A stretch of 63,771 nt of DNA, taken from Vibrio harveyi NBRC 15634 = ATCC 14126 = KCTC 12724 (GTDB lineage Bacteria; Pseudomonadota; Gammaproteobacteria; Enterobacterales; Vibrionaceae). This document shows, piece by piece, positions 56,930-63,771 of the stretch. The stretch's first letter is position 1. Each line of letters opens with the position of its first letter. A program made the translations under genes and the position numbers. The notes under the pieces were generated by a model. It was not told where the DNA came from, searched no databases, and saw only the letters and a list, made by a program, of their open reading frames with translations. The DNA lies in NCBI RefSeq assembly GCF_001591145.1, contig NZ_BCUF01000035.1:1-63771 (forward strand), written 5' to 3'.

Positions 56930-57847
56930 ATGTTAATCAGAGCCATTCCTTTTGTATTCGTTATCCTTTGGGCTTCTGGGTTTGTCGGCGCGCGCTTTGG
57001 TTTGCAATACGCTGAACCAGCAACCTTATTGTCGATTCGCATGGCGTTTAATGTTTTGCTGTTCCTAGTGATAGTGGTCTTGCTGCGTCGTCGTATTCCA
57101 ACGGGCAAGGACTTTTGGCACAGTTGTGTGGTTGGTGTATTGATTCACGGTTTTTATTTAGGTGGGACGTACTTTGCTATTAGTTTGGGTATGCCAGCAG
57201 GACTAAGCTCGTTATTGGTAGGTATACAGCCCATTTTAACTGCCGTGCTGCTGGTAGTGTTCGCTTCTGAGCAATTTAAGCCATCACAATGGATTGGTTT
57301 GTCATTGGGCTTTGTCGGCATTGCGATGGTGCTGATGGGTAAGATGGAATGGCAGTCGGATTTGCACAAAACTTTAGCGATTGGTGTGTGTTTGTCATCT
57401 CTGTTTGGTATTACCGTCGGCACGTTGTATCAAAAGAAATACTGTCAACAAGTGGACATGGTGGGAGGCGCAACGGTGCAATATTTGGCGGCATTGGTGA
57501 TGTTTCTACCTGTTGCAATGCAGTTTGAAACCATGCAGGTGCAATGGACAGCGGAGTTTATTTTCACCTTGATTTGGTTAGTGGTTGTTCTGTCTTGCGT
57601 AGCAATTTTATTGTTGCTGTACATGGTCAAGAATGGTGCGGCATCAAGCGTTGCTTCTGTGTTTTACCTTGTGCCTCCAACCACGGCGCTTCAAGCTTGG
57701 TTTGCGTTCGGTGAGTCATTTGATTGGATGGGTATTATTGGCTTTGTGTTGGCAGCGACCGCAGTATATTTGGTGGCGAAAAAGCCTGAATTTCCAACGC
57801 TTAAATCAAAGTTTGCAAAGCAAAAACGTAAAATATACCTAAATTAG
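56930..57847 (+). CDS. EamA (DMT) family transporter
   Basis: A 305-residue inner-membrane transporter with ten helices in two EamA repeats: IPFVFVILWASGFVGARFGL begins the first, and LSSLFGITVGTLYQKKYCQQ begins the second. FWYLVPP-type VFYLVPPTTALQAWFAFGES is present near the end. It probably exports an amino-acid-like metabolite, in keeping with its divergent MocR regulator. A short Lys-rich cytoplasmic tail ends it. Confidence 0.9.
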   Translation: MLIRAIPFVFVILWASGFVGARFGLQYAEPATLLSIRMAFNVLLFLVIVVLLRRRIPTGKDFWHSCVVGVLIHGFYLGGTYFAISLGMPAGLSSLLVGIQPILTAVLLVVFASEQFKPSQWIGLSLGFVGIAMVLMGKMEWQSDLHKTLAIGVCLSSLFGITVGTLYQKKYCQQVDMVGGATVQYLAALVMFLPVAMQFETMQVQWTAEFIFTLIWLVVVLSCVAILLLLYMVKNGAASSVASVFYLVPPTTALQAWFAFGESFDWMGIIGFVLAATAVYLVAKKPEFPTLKSKFAKQKRKIYLN

Positions 57848-57908
57848 GTAGGGACATTTGCGTGCCAGAGAGTACAATCCGGCTCTCAATATTGTGTGGA
57901 GCCTGGTA

Positions 57909-58196
57909 ATGACCGTCAAGCCAGATCGAATGACCGCAATGCGCGATATCATTGCACAAGTAAAAGCTGAACTGCCGATTTATGAACCAGAGACGTTTGT
58001 TTGTGGTCCTGAAGGACAATGCATTGGTTGTCCTAAAAAACTGTTGGAGATGGTCGATTCAGAATTGAGTTATTGGGAATCGGCGATGGAACGCGGTATC
58101 ACTCCTCAATTTGATGAAATTCGTCGCTTTGGCAAAATGTGCACCAGCGTGCGTCGAGGTCTAGTACGTAATAACGTCCCTTTGTTGAACGCTTAA
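57909..58196 (+). CDS. Small cysteine-cluster protein of unknown function
   Basis: A 95-residue soluble protein, starting at ATG 57909 with GTGGAG upstream. It carries CGPEGQCIGCPKKLLEMV, a C-x5-C-x2-C cluster at about 36-45, and a fourth cysteine in FGKMCTSVRRG near residue 78. Four cysteines could hold an iron-sulfur cluster or zinc. The rest is helical and charged. I do not recognise the family. The next gene, on the same strand, encodes a cytochrome c. Confidence 0.7.
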   Translation: MTVKPDRMTAMRDIIAQVKAELPIYEPETFVCGPEGQCIGCPKKLLEMVDSELSYWESAMERGITPQFDEIRRFGKMCTSVRRGLVRNNVPLLNA

Positions 58197-58267
58197 TCAA
58201 CACTTTTTCGACATCCCCTTCGTTACCTTGTCTTCATTGATTTAGCAAATGAAGACAAGGGGCACCC

Positions 58268-58624
58268 ATGCGTAAATTCTTTTTCTTGCTTGTATCCAGC
58301 TCTGGATTTGCAGGCTATAAATGGTTTACCGATAACCAATACGGCGAAGCGGACCTAGTCGCAGGAAAGCAGCGTTTTGAGTCTTATTGTGTCTCTTGTC
58401 ATGGTGATAAAGGGCATGGAGATGGTCTTGTTGCCAAAGCCATGAACATTAAACCCGATAATATATCTGCCGAGCTCTTAAACCCGTTTGGGACGAAAGT
58501 GGAGCTGATTGGTTCTGTCTTGGAAGGTGGTAATGGGCAGGGCGGTGCAATGCCACCATTCAAAACTGTGCTGAGTGAAAACGAAGTCAATGACATATTT
58601 GAATACATCAAAAGTATTAACTAA
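58268..58624 (+). CDS. Monohaem c-type cytochrome
   Basis: A 118-residue exported cytochrome c with a hydrophobic N terminus (MRKFFFLLVSSSGFAGYKWF) that may be a signal peptide or anchor. The haem site is CVSCH in RFESYCVSCHGDKGHGDG, and the axial Met is probably in GGAMPPFKTVLSENEVNDIF. The pattern is that of class I cytochromes found as single-domain electron carriers. AGGGG precedes the ATG. Confidence 0.92.
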   Translation: MRKFFFLLVSSSGFAGYKWFTDNQYGEADLVAGKQRFESYCVSCHGDKGHGDGLVAKAMNIKPDNISAELLNPFGTKVELIGSVLEGGNGQGGAMPPFKTVLSENEVNDIFEYIKSIN

Positions 58625-58716
58625 ATAAGATTCTTATTTTAGAAACAAATACTTAACCTGATCGTTTGTGCCGTAGTAGTTTGAATTTAGTCGAGTTTTT
58701 TAGCTAATTGCTGAGT

Positions 58717-58899
58717 ATGTTTCAGCACAATTTAGCGGCTGGTCTCAAGTTCTTAATTGGTTCGGTTTTTCTCTCAGTTAGTGCGTTTCTCTGCGTAATT
58801 TCAGCGATATATTGGCTCGGTTCTCACATGGAAGTGGGAGCGACGACCTTTACCCTCAGCCATTTCGCTGAATCAAGCATCAAGAGGCTACTTGGGTAA
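58717..58899 (+). CDS. Doubtful 60-residue membrane peptide
   Basis: An open frame with a believable membrane helix (FLIGSVFLSVSAFLCVISAI) but no clear ribosome site. Its last 12 codons lie inside a single arm of the inverted-repeat element (58864-58901). It could be real, or a hydrophobic accident. Confidence 0.25.
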   Translation: MFQHNLAAGLKFLIGSVFLSVSAFLCVISAIYWLGSHMEVGATTFTLSHFAESSIKRLLG

Positions 58900-58901
58900 C
58901 T
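58864..58901. repeat. Single arm of the inverted-repeat element
   Basis: TTCGCTGAATCAAGCATCAA then GAGGCTACTTGGGTAA matches the right arm of copy A. No partner arm is nearby. Confidence 0.65.
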
Positions 58902-58931
58902 ATCATTTGTCTGTATGCCGAGAGATAAGAA

Positions 58932-59483
58932 GTGAAAGCAAAAGGATTTACGTTGATGGAAATCACCATTGTGCTCGCAACATTGGGATCCATTGCTCTC
59001 GCAGCTTTACCTGTCTTGCTCGATATCCACCGCCAAGCATACGCGTCTATGCTGCACAGTTCACAGTCCTCTCTGGGGACATCTCTTAAGTTTTTTCATG
59101 CCAAAGTTGTTATTGATGATGCACAGGATAGTCAACAAATCACTTATGTTGACCATCAAGTGAAGATGCTCAGTGGCATGCCGGAAGCAAGTGCGAACAG
59201 TATCCGTGCTTTATTGGAAATAGGATTACCCGCCAAGGGCAATTCACCCATCGATAAGCCGTGCCATGGCAGCGATTTTTGTATTATGGGCAATCAATTT
59301 CCTAACAGTGAACACTTTGTTGAGATCCCAAAATACCAATTTATTGATCACTCTGGTCTAGATCGTGTGGTGTACATCTGGCCGCAGGGCTATACCTTGG
59401 AAAGTGAGGCGTGTTATTTCTATTACGTTAATCAAGCATCAAATCGCTCAGTGGTAAGAGGGCATGTTACTGAAGGGTGTTAG
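58932..59483 (+). CDS. Orphan type IV prepilin-like protein
   Basis: A 183-residue protein with a type IV prepilin leader: MKAKG followed by FTLMEITIVLATLGSIALAA, with Glu at mature position 5 and a 20-residue hydrophobic helix. The globular part has four cysteines, two in KPCHGSDFCIMGNQF and two toward the end (EACYFYY, TEGC). It starts at GTG 58932. No assembly ATPase, prepilin peptidase or other pilin is near, so it would depend on machinery elsewhere in the genome as a minor pilin or pseudopilin. Confidence 0.8.
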   Translation: MKAKGFTLMEITIVLATLGSIALAALPVLLDIHRQAYASMLHSSQSSLGTSLKFFHAKVVIDDAQDSQQITYVDHQVKMLSGMPEASANSIRALLEIGLPAKGNSPIDKPCHGSDFCIMGNQFPNSEHFVEIPKYQFIDHSGLDRVVYIWPQGYTLESEACYFYYVNQASNRSVVRGHVTEGC

Positions 59484-59512
59484 GTACGGGCAAACTTGGC
59501 GTTCACCTAAAA

Positions 59513-59544
59513 ACACAAAGCCCCAAGTTCAGAACTTAGGGCTT
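59513..59544 (-). terminator. Terminator of the marR gene
   Basis: AAAGCCC-long loop-GGGCTTT with an inner AAGTTC/GAACTT pairing, followed on the minus strand by GTGTTTTT. Confidence 0.8.
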
Positions 59545-59577
59545 TGTTTATTCTTGGTTGGAAAACTCAGCGAAGCG

Positions 59578-60006
59578 CTAAATCTCTGCGACCAACTTTT
59601 TTAGTAGGCGTAACATCTCTTTCTGTTCAGCCGGCTCTAACGGGCTCATTAGTGTTTTATTGACGTTCAACGGAATTGGCAGCAAGGTTTCTTTGAGGTT
59701 TCGCCCTTCTTCCGTGAGGTAAATTCGGAATGATCGGCGGCTATTTGGATCAGGGTGGCGTTCCACTAAACCAAGCTTCTCAAGCTTGTCCAAAGTGCGA
59801 GTCGTGGTTGAGTTTTCTACCTTAGATTTCGCCGCAATATCGCGCTGTGTTACGCCTTCTTCTTCCCATAAACACATCATGGTTGGCCAAAGCGCTACTG
59901 TGAGACCATGCTTCTTGAGTTCGATCTCAAATCGCTTTGCCGCATCGTGTGCAACCACGTTGATCATCCAACCAAAACTGTCTTGTCTATCAAACTGTTC
60001 GCTCAT
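59578..60006 (-). CDS. MarR-family regulator
   Basis: A 142-residue winged-helix regulator starting at 60006. DNA-binding region: VTQRDIAAKSKVENSTTTRT, LDKLEKLGLVERHPDPNSRR. No sensing cysteine is apparent near the N terminus. It begins 10 bases after the cytochrome b561 stop codon, so the two are one operon. A 46-bp palindrome ahead of that operon is the best candidate for its binding site, shared with the divergent cytochrome c' operon. Confidence 0.9.
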   Translation of the reverse strand: MSEQFDRQDSFGWMINVVAHDAAKRFEIELKKHGLTVALWPTMMCLWEEEGVTQRDIAAKSKVENSTTTRTLDKLEKLGLVERHPDPNSRRSFRIYLTEEGRNLKETLLPIPLNVNKTLMSPLEPAEQKEMLRLLKKLVAEI

Positions 60007-60016
60007 TTTCTTTCTC

Positions 60017-60661
60017 TTATGATAAAGCAACGATTGCCATGGTAACCAATGTTGCGGCAACTAGCACCCCCAACGCACGGCTTTGCGGTGCGAGATAGAC
60101 AATTTTTTGCTCAGCAACAGAGGTTTCTTTGATTGTTTTGGTCTGTTTACCAGTGATCATGGCTTTCACTAATGGTTTGCCTTTTAATTTATAAAGAAGG
60201 ATCGCGCCAATATGTAAAGCGATCAATATTGGTAAAAGATCGACCAAGGTTAGATGTAGCCACTCCATGCCAGCGAATACGTCACCGTTAAGCCAAACTT
60301 CCGAATAAGGCCATGTGTCGAATACGCCACCAAGAGCCATTCCAGAAATACATTGAAGCAAGAGTGCTGTCAGCATGGTTACTACCATCCAGCCGCCAGC
60401 AGGGTTGTGACCAGCAGTGGCTGCCGATTTTCCCTTTAAATAAGAAATGACGTCTTCAGGGGAGCGGAGAAACTGACGAAATAGGTTAGTCTCACTGCCG
60501 ATGAATCCCCATACCATTCGCCATACTAGCAGTGTGAATAATGCCAATCCAAGTTGGATATGAGGACCGTTACCAGACAGCCCAGATGTCATCAATGCTA
60601 TAAAAAGTAAAACTTGACTCCAGTGGTAGAGCCTTGTTGCTAAGTCCCAAATCTTCATCAT
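60017..60661 (-). CDS. Cytochrome b561-type membrane protein
   Basis: A 214-residue di-haem b-type cytochrome with four main helices and histidines at helix ends (ATRLYHWSQVLLFIALMTSG; GMEWLHLTLVDLLPILIALH). A further C-terminal helix (GVLVAATLVTMAIVALS) follows a linker. Such proteins pass quinol electrons to periplasmic c-type cytochromes. The divergent gene encodes a cytochrome c', so the two are plausible partners. It leads the operon with the marR gene. Confidence 0.9.
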   Translation of the reverse strand: MMKIWDLATRLYHWSQVLLFIALMTSGLSGNGPHIQLGLALFTLLVWRMVWGFIGSETNLFRQFLRSPEDVISYLKGKSAATAGHNPAGGWMVVTMLTALLLQCISGMALGGVFDTWPYSEVWLNGDVFAGMEWLHLTLVDLLPILIALHIGAILLYKLKGKPLVKAMITGKQTKTIKETSVAEQKIVYLAPQSRALGVLVAATLVTMAIVALS

Positions 60662-60702
60662 TTACCTCGATCGTTTTGTTGTGTGATGATCTTCTTTACG
60701 GT

Positions 60703-60748
60703 AATTTACACAACAATAGTTGCGTACGCAATGATTGTTGTGTAAATT
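60703..60748. promoter_or_regulatory. 46-bp palindrome between cytochrome b561 and cytochrome c' operons
   Basis: Outer arms AATTTACACAACAAT (60703-60717) and ATTGTTGTGTAAATT (60734-60748) are perfect 15-bp inverted copies. Between them is the perfect 12-bp palindrome TTGCGTACGCAA (60720-60731), with two unmatched bases on each side. The centre is about 65 bp from each start codon. A likely MarR operator controlling both directions. Confidence 0.75.
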
Positions 60749-60791
60749 TAAATCCAACAACCCAACAATGAAGAACGATTAGGAGAAAGAC

Positions 60792-61235
60792 ATGAAAAAG
60801 ACACTGGCACTGATTGCACTTTTACCGACCATTTTTGTACCAACAACGCTTTTTGCTCAAGACTTCAGCTCTCAAATCGACATGCGCCAGAATGCGTTTG
60901 AGCAAATTGAATCTCTATCGAAGCAAGCGGACAAGACTCTGAATGGCAGTAATACCGATTGGCAAGCTTTAGCGCAGATCGGCAATGAACTCTCTCGTCA
61001 TAGCGAACATTTGCTACAAGCGTTTCCGCAAGGTAGCCAAGCTGATAGCAAAGCGAAGAAAGAAGTGTGGAGCAAGCCAGAGAACTTCAATCGTTTGATG
61101 GTGCAAATGGATGAAGGGTTCGTTCAACTGTATCAAGCAGCGCAAGATCAACAAGTTTCAGCAGCCGAGGCTGGACTAAAACAAGCCCAGAGTACTTGTC
61201 GTAGTTGTCATCGCGCATATCGTAGCCGCTGGTAA
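60792..61235 (+). CDS. Cytochrome c'
   Basis: A 147-residue periplasmic class II cytochrome. Signal peptide MKKTLALIALLPTIFVPTTL then FAQ; four-helix-bundle body; C-terminal haem site CRSCH in QSTCRSCHRAYRSRW, the position typical of cytochromes c'. An early Arg (IDMRQNAFEQIES) corresponds to the helix-A residue near haem. Family members bind NO and CO and may protect against nitric oxide. The next gene, 65 bp downstream, is probably in the same operon. Confidence 0.93.
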   Translation: MKKTLALIALLPTIFVPTTLFAQDFSSQIDMRQNAFEQIESLSKQADKTLNGSNTDWQALAQIGNELSRHSEHLLQAFPQGSQADSKAKKEVWSKPENFNRLMVQMDEGFVQLYQAAQDQQVSAAEAGLKQAQSTCRSCHRAYRSRW

Positions 61236-61300
61236 TAGAGTCAACCACATTGAATTTAACTTGAAGCAGATAAGAAAATCGTAAAATGAAAGGTAACCTT

Positions 61301-61960
61301 ATGAACAGAATCATCCTATTGAGCACACTTGCTGTTGCGTCTTTCTCAAGTTTTGCTGCTGATTACGGCGTTGAACTAGCCTGGAATACTAACGATGTGG
61401 AGCAGGTTTTACAGACATTACCAAAACAGAAAGCCGAATTTAGTCAACTTATCGAGCAAGGTGATGTGAAAGACATGTTCGTTTTACCAAGCAGTATTGA
61501 TGGTAAAGTGGTACAAATTCTGCGTTTTGTTTTATCAGCAGAAAACGAAGCGGAAGTGCAAGCAAAACTGCAAGACTTACCCATGTACCGACAAGATTTG
61601 GTGAAGATCGCGAGTATCCAACCTATGGGTGCTAAATGGTTAGATAACACGCCTGAGAGTGATAACTACAGTGTGACATTGCGTTGGAAAGAGGGGGTTG
61701 AGGCTTTAGAAATGGACCGCGTATTGGGTGTCGATTTACAGCGTGTTATCAATCTGAACAACTCTGGTTTAATCACTTCGTCTTATATCAATACCCAAGT
61801 ACTCGACAATGGCATTGAGCGTCCAATCTATTCAGTCGCTGTGTTAGCCAAGGATGCGCAGCAGGCACAAAACCTAATGTACTCTTTTGAAGCGGTTCAG
61901 CTTGGCTATGCGACATTTGAAATTGAATACTTGGGTAAAAAGTTAGATATGAAAAGTTAA
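61301..61960 (+). CDS. Periplasmic protein of two related alpha-beta domains
   Basis: A 219-residue exported protein (signal peptide MNRIILLSTLAVASFSSFAA). It seems to be an internal duplication. Repeat 1 is about 21-115 (DYGVELAWNTNDVEQVLQTL, KMVQILRF-like VVQILRFVLSAENEAEVQAK). Repeat 2 is about 125-215 (NYSVTLRWKEGVEALEMDRV, RPIYSVAVLAKDAQQAQNLM). The size and alternation resemble YCII/dimeric alpha-beta-barrel domains, but I do not recognise a family. It follows cytochrome c' and may share its regulation. I start at 61301, where AAAGGTA precedes the ATG. Confidence 0.75.
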   Translation: MNRIILLSTLAVASFSSFAADYGVELAWNTNDVEQVLQTLPKQKAEFSQLIEQGDVKDMFVLPSSIDGKVVQILRFVLSAENEAEVQAKLQDLPMYRQDLVKIASIQPMGAKWLDNTPESDNYSVTLRWKEGVEALEMDRVLGVDLQRVINLNNSGLITSSYINTQVLDNGIERPIYSVAVLAKDAQQAQNLMYSFEAVQLGYATFEIEYLGKKLDMKS

Positions 61961-61976
61961 CCGAAAGTCTCTTTAT

Positions 61977-62429
61977 TCAAAGCTCAAGATACAGGCGTAG
62001 CATATCTTTATGTTGAATGCCGTTTTCCCAAATTGGTTCTGGGTAGTGGAGTAAGAAATGATTTTTGTCCACGCTCTCTACCCTAAAACCTAATCGTTGA
62101 TAATACGTCAGTTGATAACCAAAGGTACCCGTTCCCAATATCAGTTTTTGAAATGATTGACTTTTCATGGCTTCAATTGCAAAACGCAATAGATTTGAAC
62201 CAATGCCGCGTTGTTGATGTATTGGCGCGACTGAAACGTTCATGATTTCAGCTTGTGTTTTCGAATGAGGTAATATCACACATGCACCAACAATTTGATT
62301 GTCTTCAATAGCGGCAAAGCCAATGGATGTATCAAGATATCGCTCAATGTTGTCTTGATTAGGGTCTGCCTCTAACAGCAAAGTCATTGGAATTTGGTTT
62401 GGTGGTAAAGGTTTAAATTCAATCATCAC
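61977..62429 (-). CDS. GNAT N-acetyltransferase
   Basis: A 150-residue acetyltransferase. The CoA-binding motif A is VSVAPIHQQRGIGSNLLRFA (about 72-91), preceded by IVGACVILPHSKTQAEIMN and followed by KLILGTGTFGYQLTYYQRLG. The frame can start at GTG 62429 or ATG 62426. Substrate unknown. Confidence 0.9.
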   Translation of the reverse strand: MMIEFKPLPPNQIPMTLLLEADPNQDNIERYLDTSIGFAAIEDNQIVGACVILPHSKTQAEIMNVSVAPIHQQRGIGSNLLRFAIEAMKSQSFQKLILGTGTFGYQLTYYQRLGFRVESVDKNHFLLHYPEPIWENGIQHKDMLRLYLEL

Positions 62430-62479
62430 AATTACGTGTTAAGTCGTTGGGCGAGCGAGTATATCGAAAGGTCGCCTTT

Positions 62480-62500
62480 GTACCCAAGTAGCCTTGGATT
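62480..62500. repeat. Partial arm of the inverted-repeat element
   Basis: GTACCCAAGTAGCCTTGGAT resembles the outer 18 bases of the element ends (TATACCCAAGTAACCTCGAG) and abuts the 3' end of the next gene. Confidence 0.4.
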
Positions 62501-62509
62501 CTTAGCTTA

Positions 62510-63040
62510 TCAAGAATGGCTTTTGCTGCTAGCGTTCATTTCGTCTTGCTTTAACACCATTTTTTGACTCATCAGATATTTGCCATTGGGTAGTAACACT
62601 TCTCCTAGCTCACCACCATGTTCGAAGCCAAATTGTTCATACAAAGCAATCGCTGCTTGGTTGGTCTTATAAACATTGAGAACAATGGTATCATAACCAT
62701 ACTTCCAACCACTTTGAATGGCGGTTGCTAGAAGTTTTGTTCCTAGTCCTTGGTTGCGATAATGACGATCAATGTGAATGCCAAGAATACCAGTTTTCGT
62801 AAACTCTCCACCTTCATAACCGCACATTTCGGCAGGGAAGATCTCAATACTTCCCACTAATTGCCTCCCATCAAAGGCGACAAACTGAGGGATGGATTCT
62901 TTTTCTACTCGCGTGATCACATCACTCAACATTGTTCGGTCAGGCGCAGGAGATCGTAAATACTCGCCTTCTTCATATACACGGTTCCAGAGCGCAATAA
63001 AATGGTCGATATCGTTGAGAGTAATCGGTCTGATCTGCAT
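62510..63040 (-). CDS. GNAT N-acetyltransferase
   Basis: A 176-residue acetyltransferase of the RimJ/RimL-like or amino-acid type. Motif A is LGIHIDRHYRNQGLGTKLLA (about 90-109), followed by TIVLNVYKTNQAAIALYEQF and GFEHGGELGEVLLPNGKYL. Substrate unknown. Start at ATG 63040 follows AAGGAAGA. Confidence 0.9.
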   Translation of the reverse strand: MQIRPITLNDIDHFIALWNRVYEEGEYLRSPAPDRTMLSDVITRVEKESIPQFVAFDGRQLVGSIEIFPAEMCGYEGGEFTKTGILGIHIDRHYRNQGLGTKLLATAIQSGWKYGYDTIVLNVYKTNQAAIALYEQFGFEHGGELGEVLLPNGKYLMSQKMVLKQDEMNASSKSHS

Positions 63041-63106
63041 TCATCTTCCTTGATTAGTGCATTAAGTGTAGTTGGTTAAACGAGAGTTCCAGTAAAGCCT
63101 TGTTGG

Positions 63107-63577
63107 TTAGCCTAGTATCAGCTCCGATAAACAATGCACTTGAGACGGAATAGGCTTACTTGGAACAGGAATGTTTTTAGGATTGAACCAAATGACGTTT
63201 AGCCCTGCATCCATTGCGGGATAAATGTCTTTTTCTGGTAAGTCTCCCACCATAGTGAGCTGGCTGGGTACTACGTTTAATTGCTCAGCGACCGCGAGAT
63301 AGAAGCTAGGTTGATTTTTCGCAATACCAAGATTGGCAAAACAAAAGTAACCACTGATGTATTGGTCCAGTCCGACTCGCTGAAATGCCTTTTGCACGTC
63401 CTCCATTGCGGAGTCTGATGCACTGGTAGCGATATAAACGCTATGCTGCTGTGACAGTTTTTCTAGCGTTTCTCTGGCGAGAGGCATGGTCTCGACGTGT
63501 TCCCAATCGCACATTTTTCCTTGTGCGTGAGGGAAATCTACCATTAAGGTGTTCCCCCAATCGAAAAGATAAATCAT
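63107..63577 (-). CDS. HAD-superfamily hydrolase
   Basis: A 156-residue HAD-like phosphatase. Motif I is IYLFDWGNTLMVDF, where the second nucleophile-region Asp (DxD/DxT) is replaced by Gly-Asn as in the FDWGNTL subgroup. Motif II is SVYIATSASDSAME and motif III/IV is LTMVGDLPEKDIYPAMDAG. Small cap. Substrate unknown. Element copy C lies 14 bp upstream of its start and must contain or displace its promoter. Confidence 0.85.
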   Translation of the reverse strand: MIYLFDWGNTLMVDFPHAQGKMCDWEHVETMPLARETLEKLSQQHSVYIATSASDSAMEDVQKAFQRVGLDQYISGYFCFANLGIAKNQPSFYLAVAEQLNVVPSQLTMVGDLPEKDIYPAMDAGLNVIWFNPKNIPVPSKPIPSQVHCLSELILG

Positions 63578-63591
63578 GTTCGAATCTCCAT

Positions 63592-63771
63592 TATACCCAA
63601 GTAACCTCGAGATGCTTGGTTCAGCGAGAATGACTCGGTTTGTAGACGCGTAGGCGATTTAAAGATCTAGTCACTCTAAATCAAGAATCGGCAACAAAGT
63701 ATACAAGCCAAGGTCCTTACTATTTGTAACCTTACTATTTGTAAAGAATGCCCTTCGGGAGCGTGTCATTG
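63592..63771. repeat. Inverted-repeat (MITE-like) element, copy C, cut by the window end
   Basis: Begins TATACCCAAGTAACCTCGAG then ATGCTTGGTTCAGCGAG and continues with the interior shared with copy B (GGCGATTTAAAG, GGCAACAAAGTATACA, GCCCTTCGGGA). A 14-15-base tandem duplication (CCTTACTATTTGTAA) lies inside. The far end is outside the window. Confidence 0.75.

Overview
The window looks like chromosomal DNA of a Vibrio, most likely of the Harveyi clade (V. parahaemolyticus / alginolyticus / harveyi relatives). This rests on gene content: a vctPDGC-regulator-receptor iron cluster, maltoporin plus malM, AsrABC sulfite reductase, and bactofilin plus M23 peptidase. Base composition is moderate, and a short inverted-repeat element recurs between genes. 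Assignment to the second chromosome is only a guess, from the accessory-metabolism character. There are no rRNA or tRNA genes, no CRISPR array and no complete insertion sequence.

Layout. 1-4.9 kb: a 5'-truncated acetyltransferase, a CAP-domain lipoprotein, a divergent S-adenosylhomocysteine hydrolase homologue facing a LysR gene, an orphan membrane protein behind two TetR-type operator copies, and a VOC protein. 4.97-5.92 kb: three head-to-tail copies of a 326-bp non-coding repeat. 6.2-10.1 kb: peroxide defence, with ahpC-ahpF under a clear OxyR site, ohrR/ohr divergent over three palindromes, and an overlooked 45-residue YHYH-type secreted peptide. 10.1-23 kb: a TPR-DUF218 protein, a protein made of six 49-residue repeats, a chemoreceptor, an M16 lipoprotein peptidase, a small ferredoxin, a Spy-like protein, a DUF2541 protein, M23 peptidase overlapping bactofilin, and a large unrecognised exported protein. 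23-26.5 kb: an EmrAB-like efflux pair and its TetR, sharing an operator.

26.6-33.6 kb: catechol-siderophore uptake (ABC ATPase, two permeases, binding protein, LysR regulator, TonB receptor) with Fur-like sites. 34.4-36.2 kb: a DnaT-like gene followed by a lambda-P-like gene, a dnaTC-like arrangement outside any prophage. 36.2-38.1 kb: a Bcr/CflA-type MFS pump translationally coupled to a serine-recombinase homologue that lacks one catalytic arginine. 38.8-43.8 kb: a six-gene operon (51-residue membrane peptide, cobA, asrA, asrB, asrC, cyclopropane-synthase-like methyltransferase) in which asrA is frameshifted by an 8-bp tandem duplication.

44-53 kb: a diguanylate cyclase, then alpha-glucan genes (glgX, lamB, malM, a lipoprotein, a GH13 amylase lipoprotein) with MalT-like boxes. 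53.1-63.8 kb: inverted-repeat elements, a hexanucleotide microsatellite, a modular secreted endonuclease I, a MocR regulator facing an EamA transporter, a cysteine-rich small protein, a cytochrome c, an orphan prepilin, and a cytochrome b561-MarR unit facing a cytochrome c' unit across a 46-bp palindrome. Two acetyltransferases and a HAD hydrolase follow. The strongest leads are the altered-active-site SAHH homologue, the recombinase-like gene with repeated operator half-sites, the DnaT/P pair, the six-repeat protein, the redox palindrome module and the broken asr operon.
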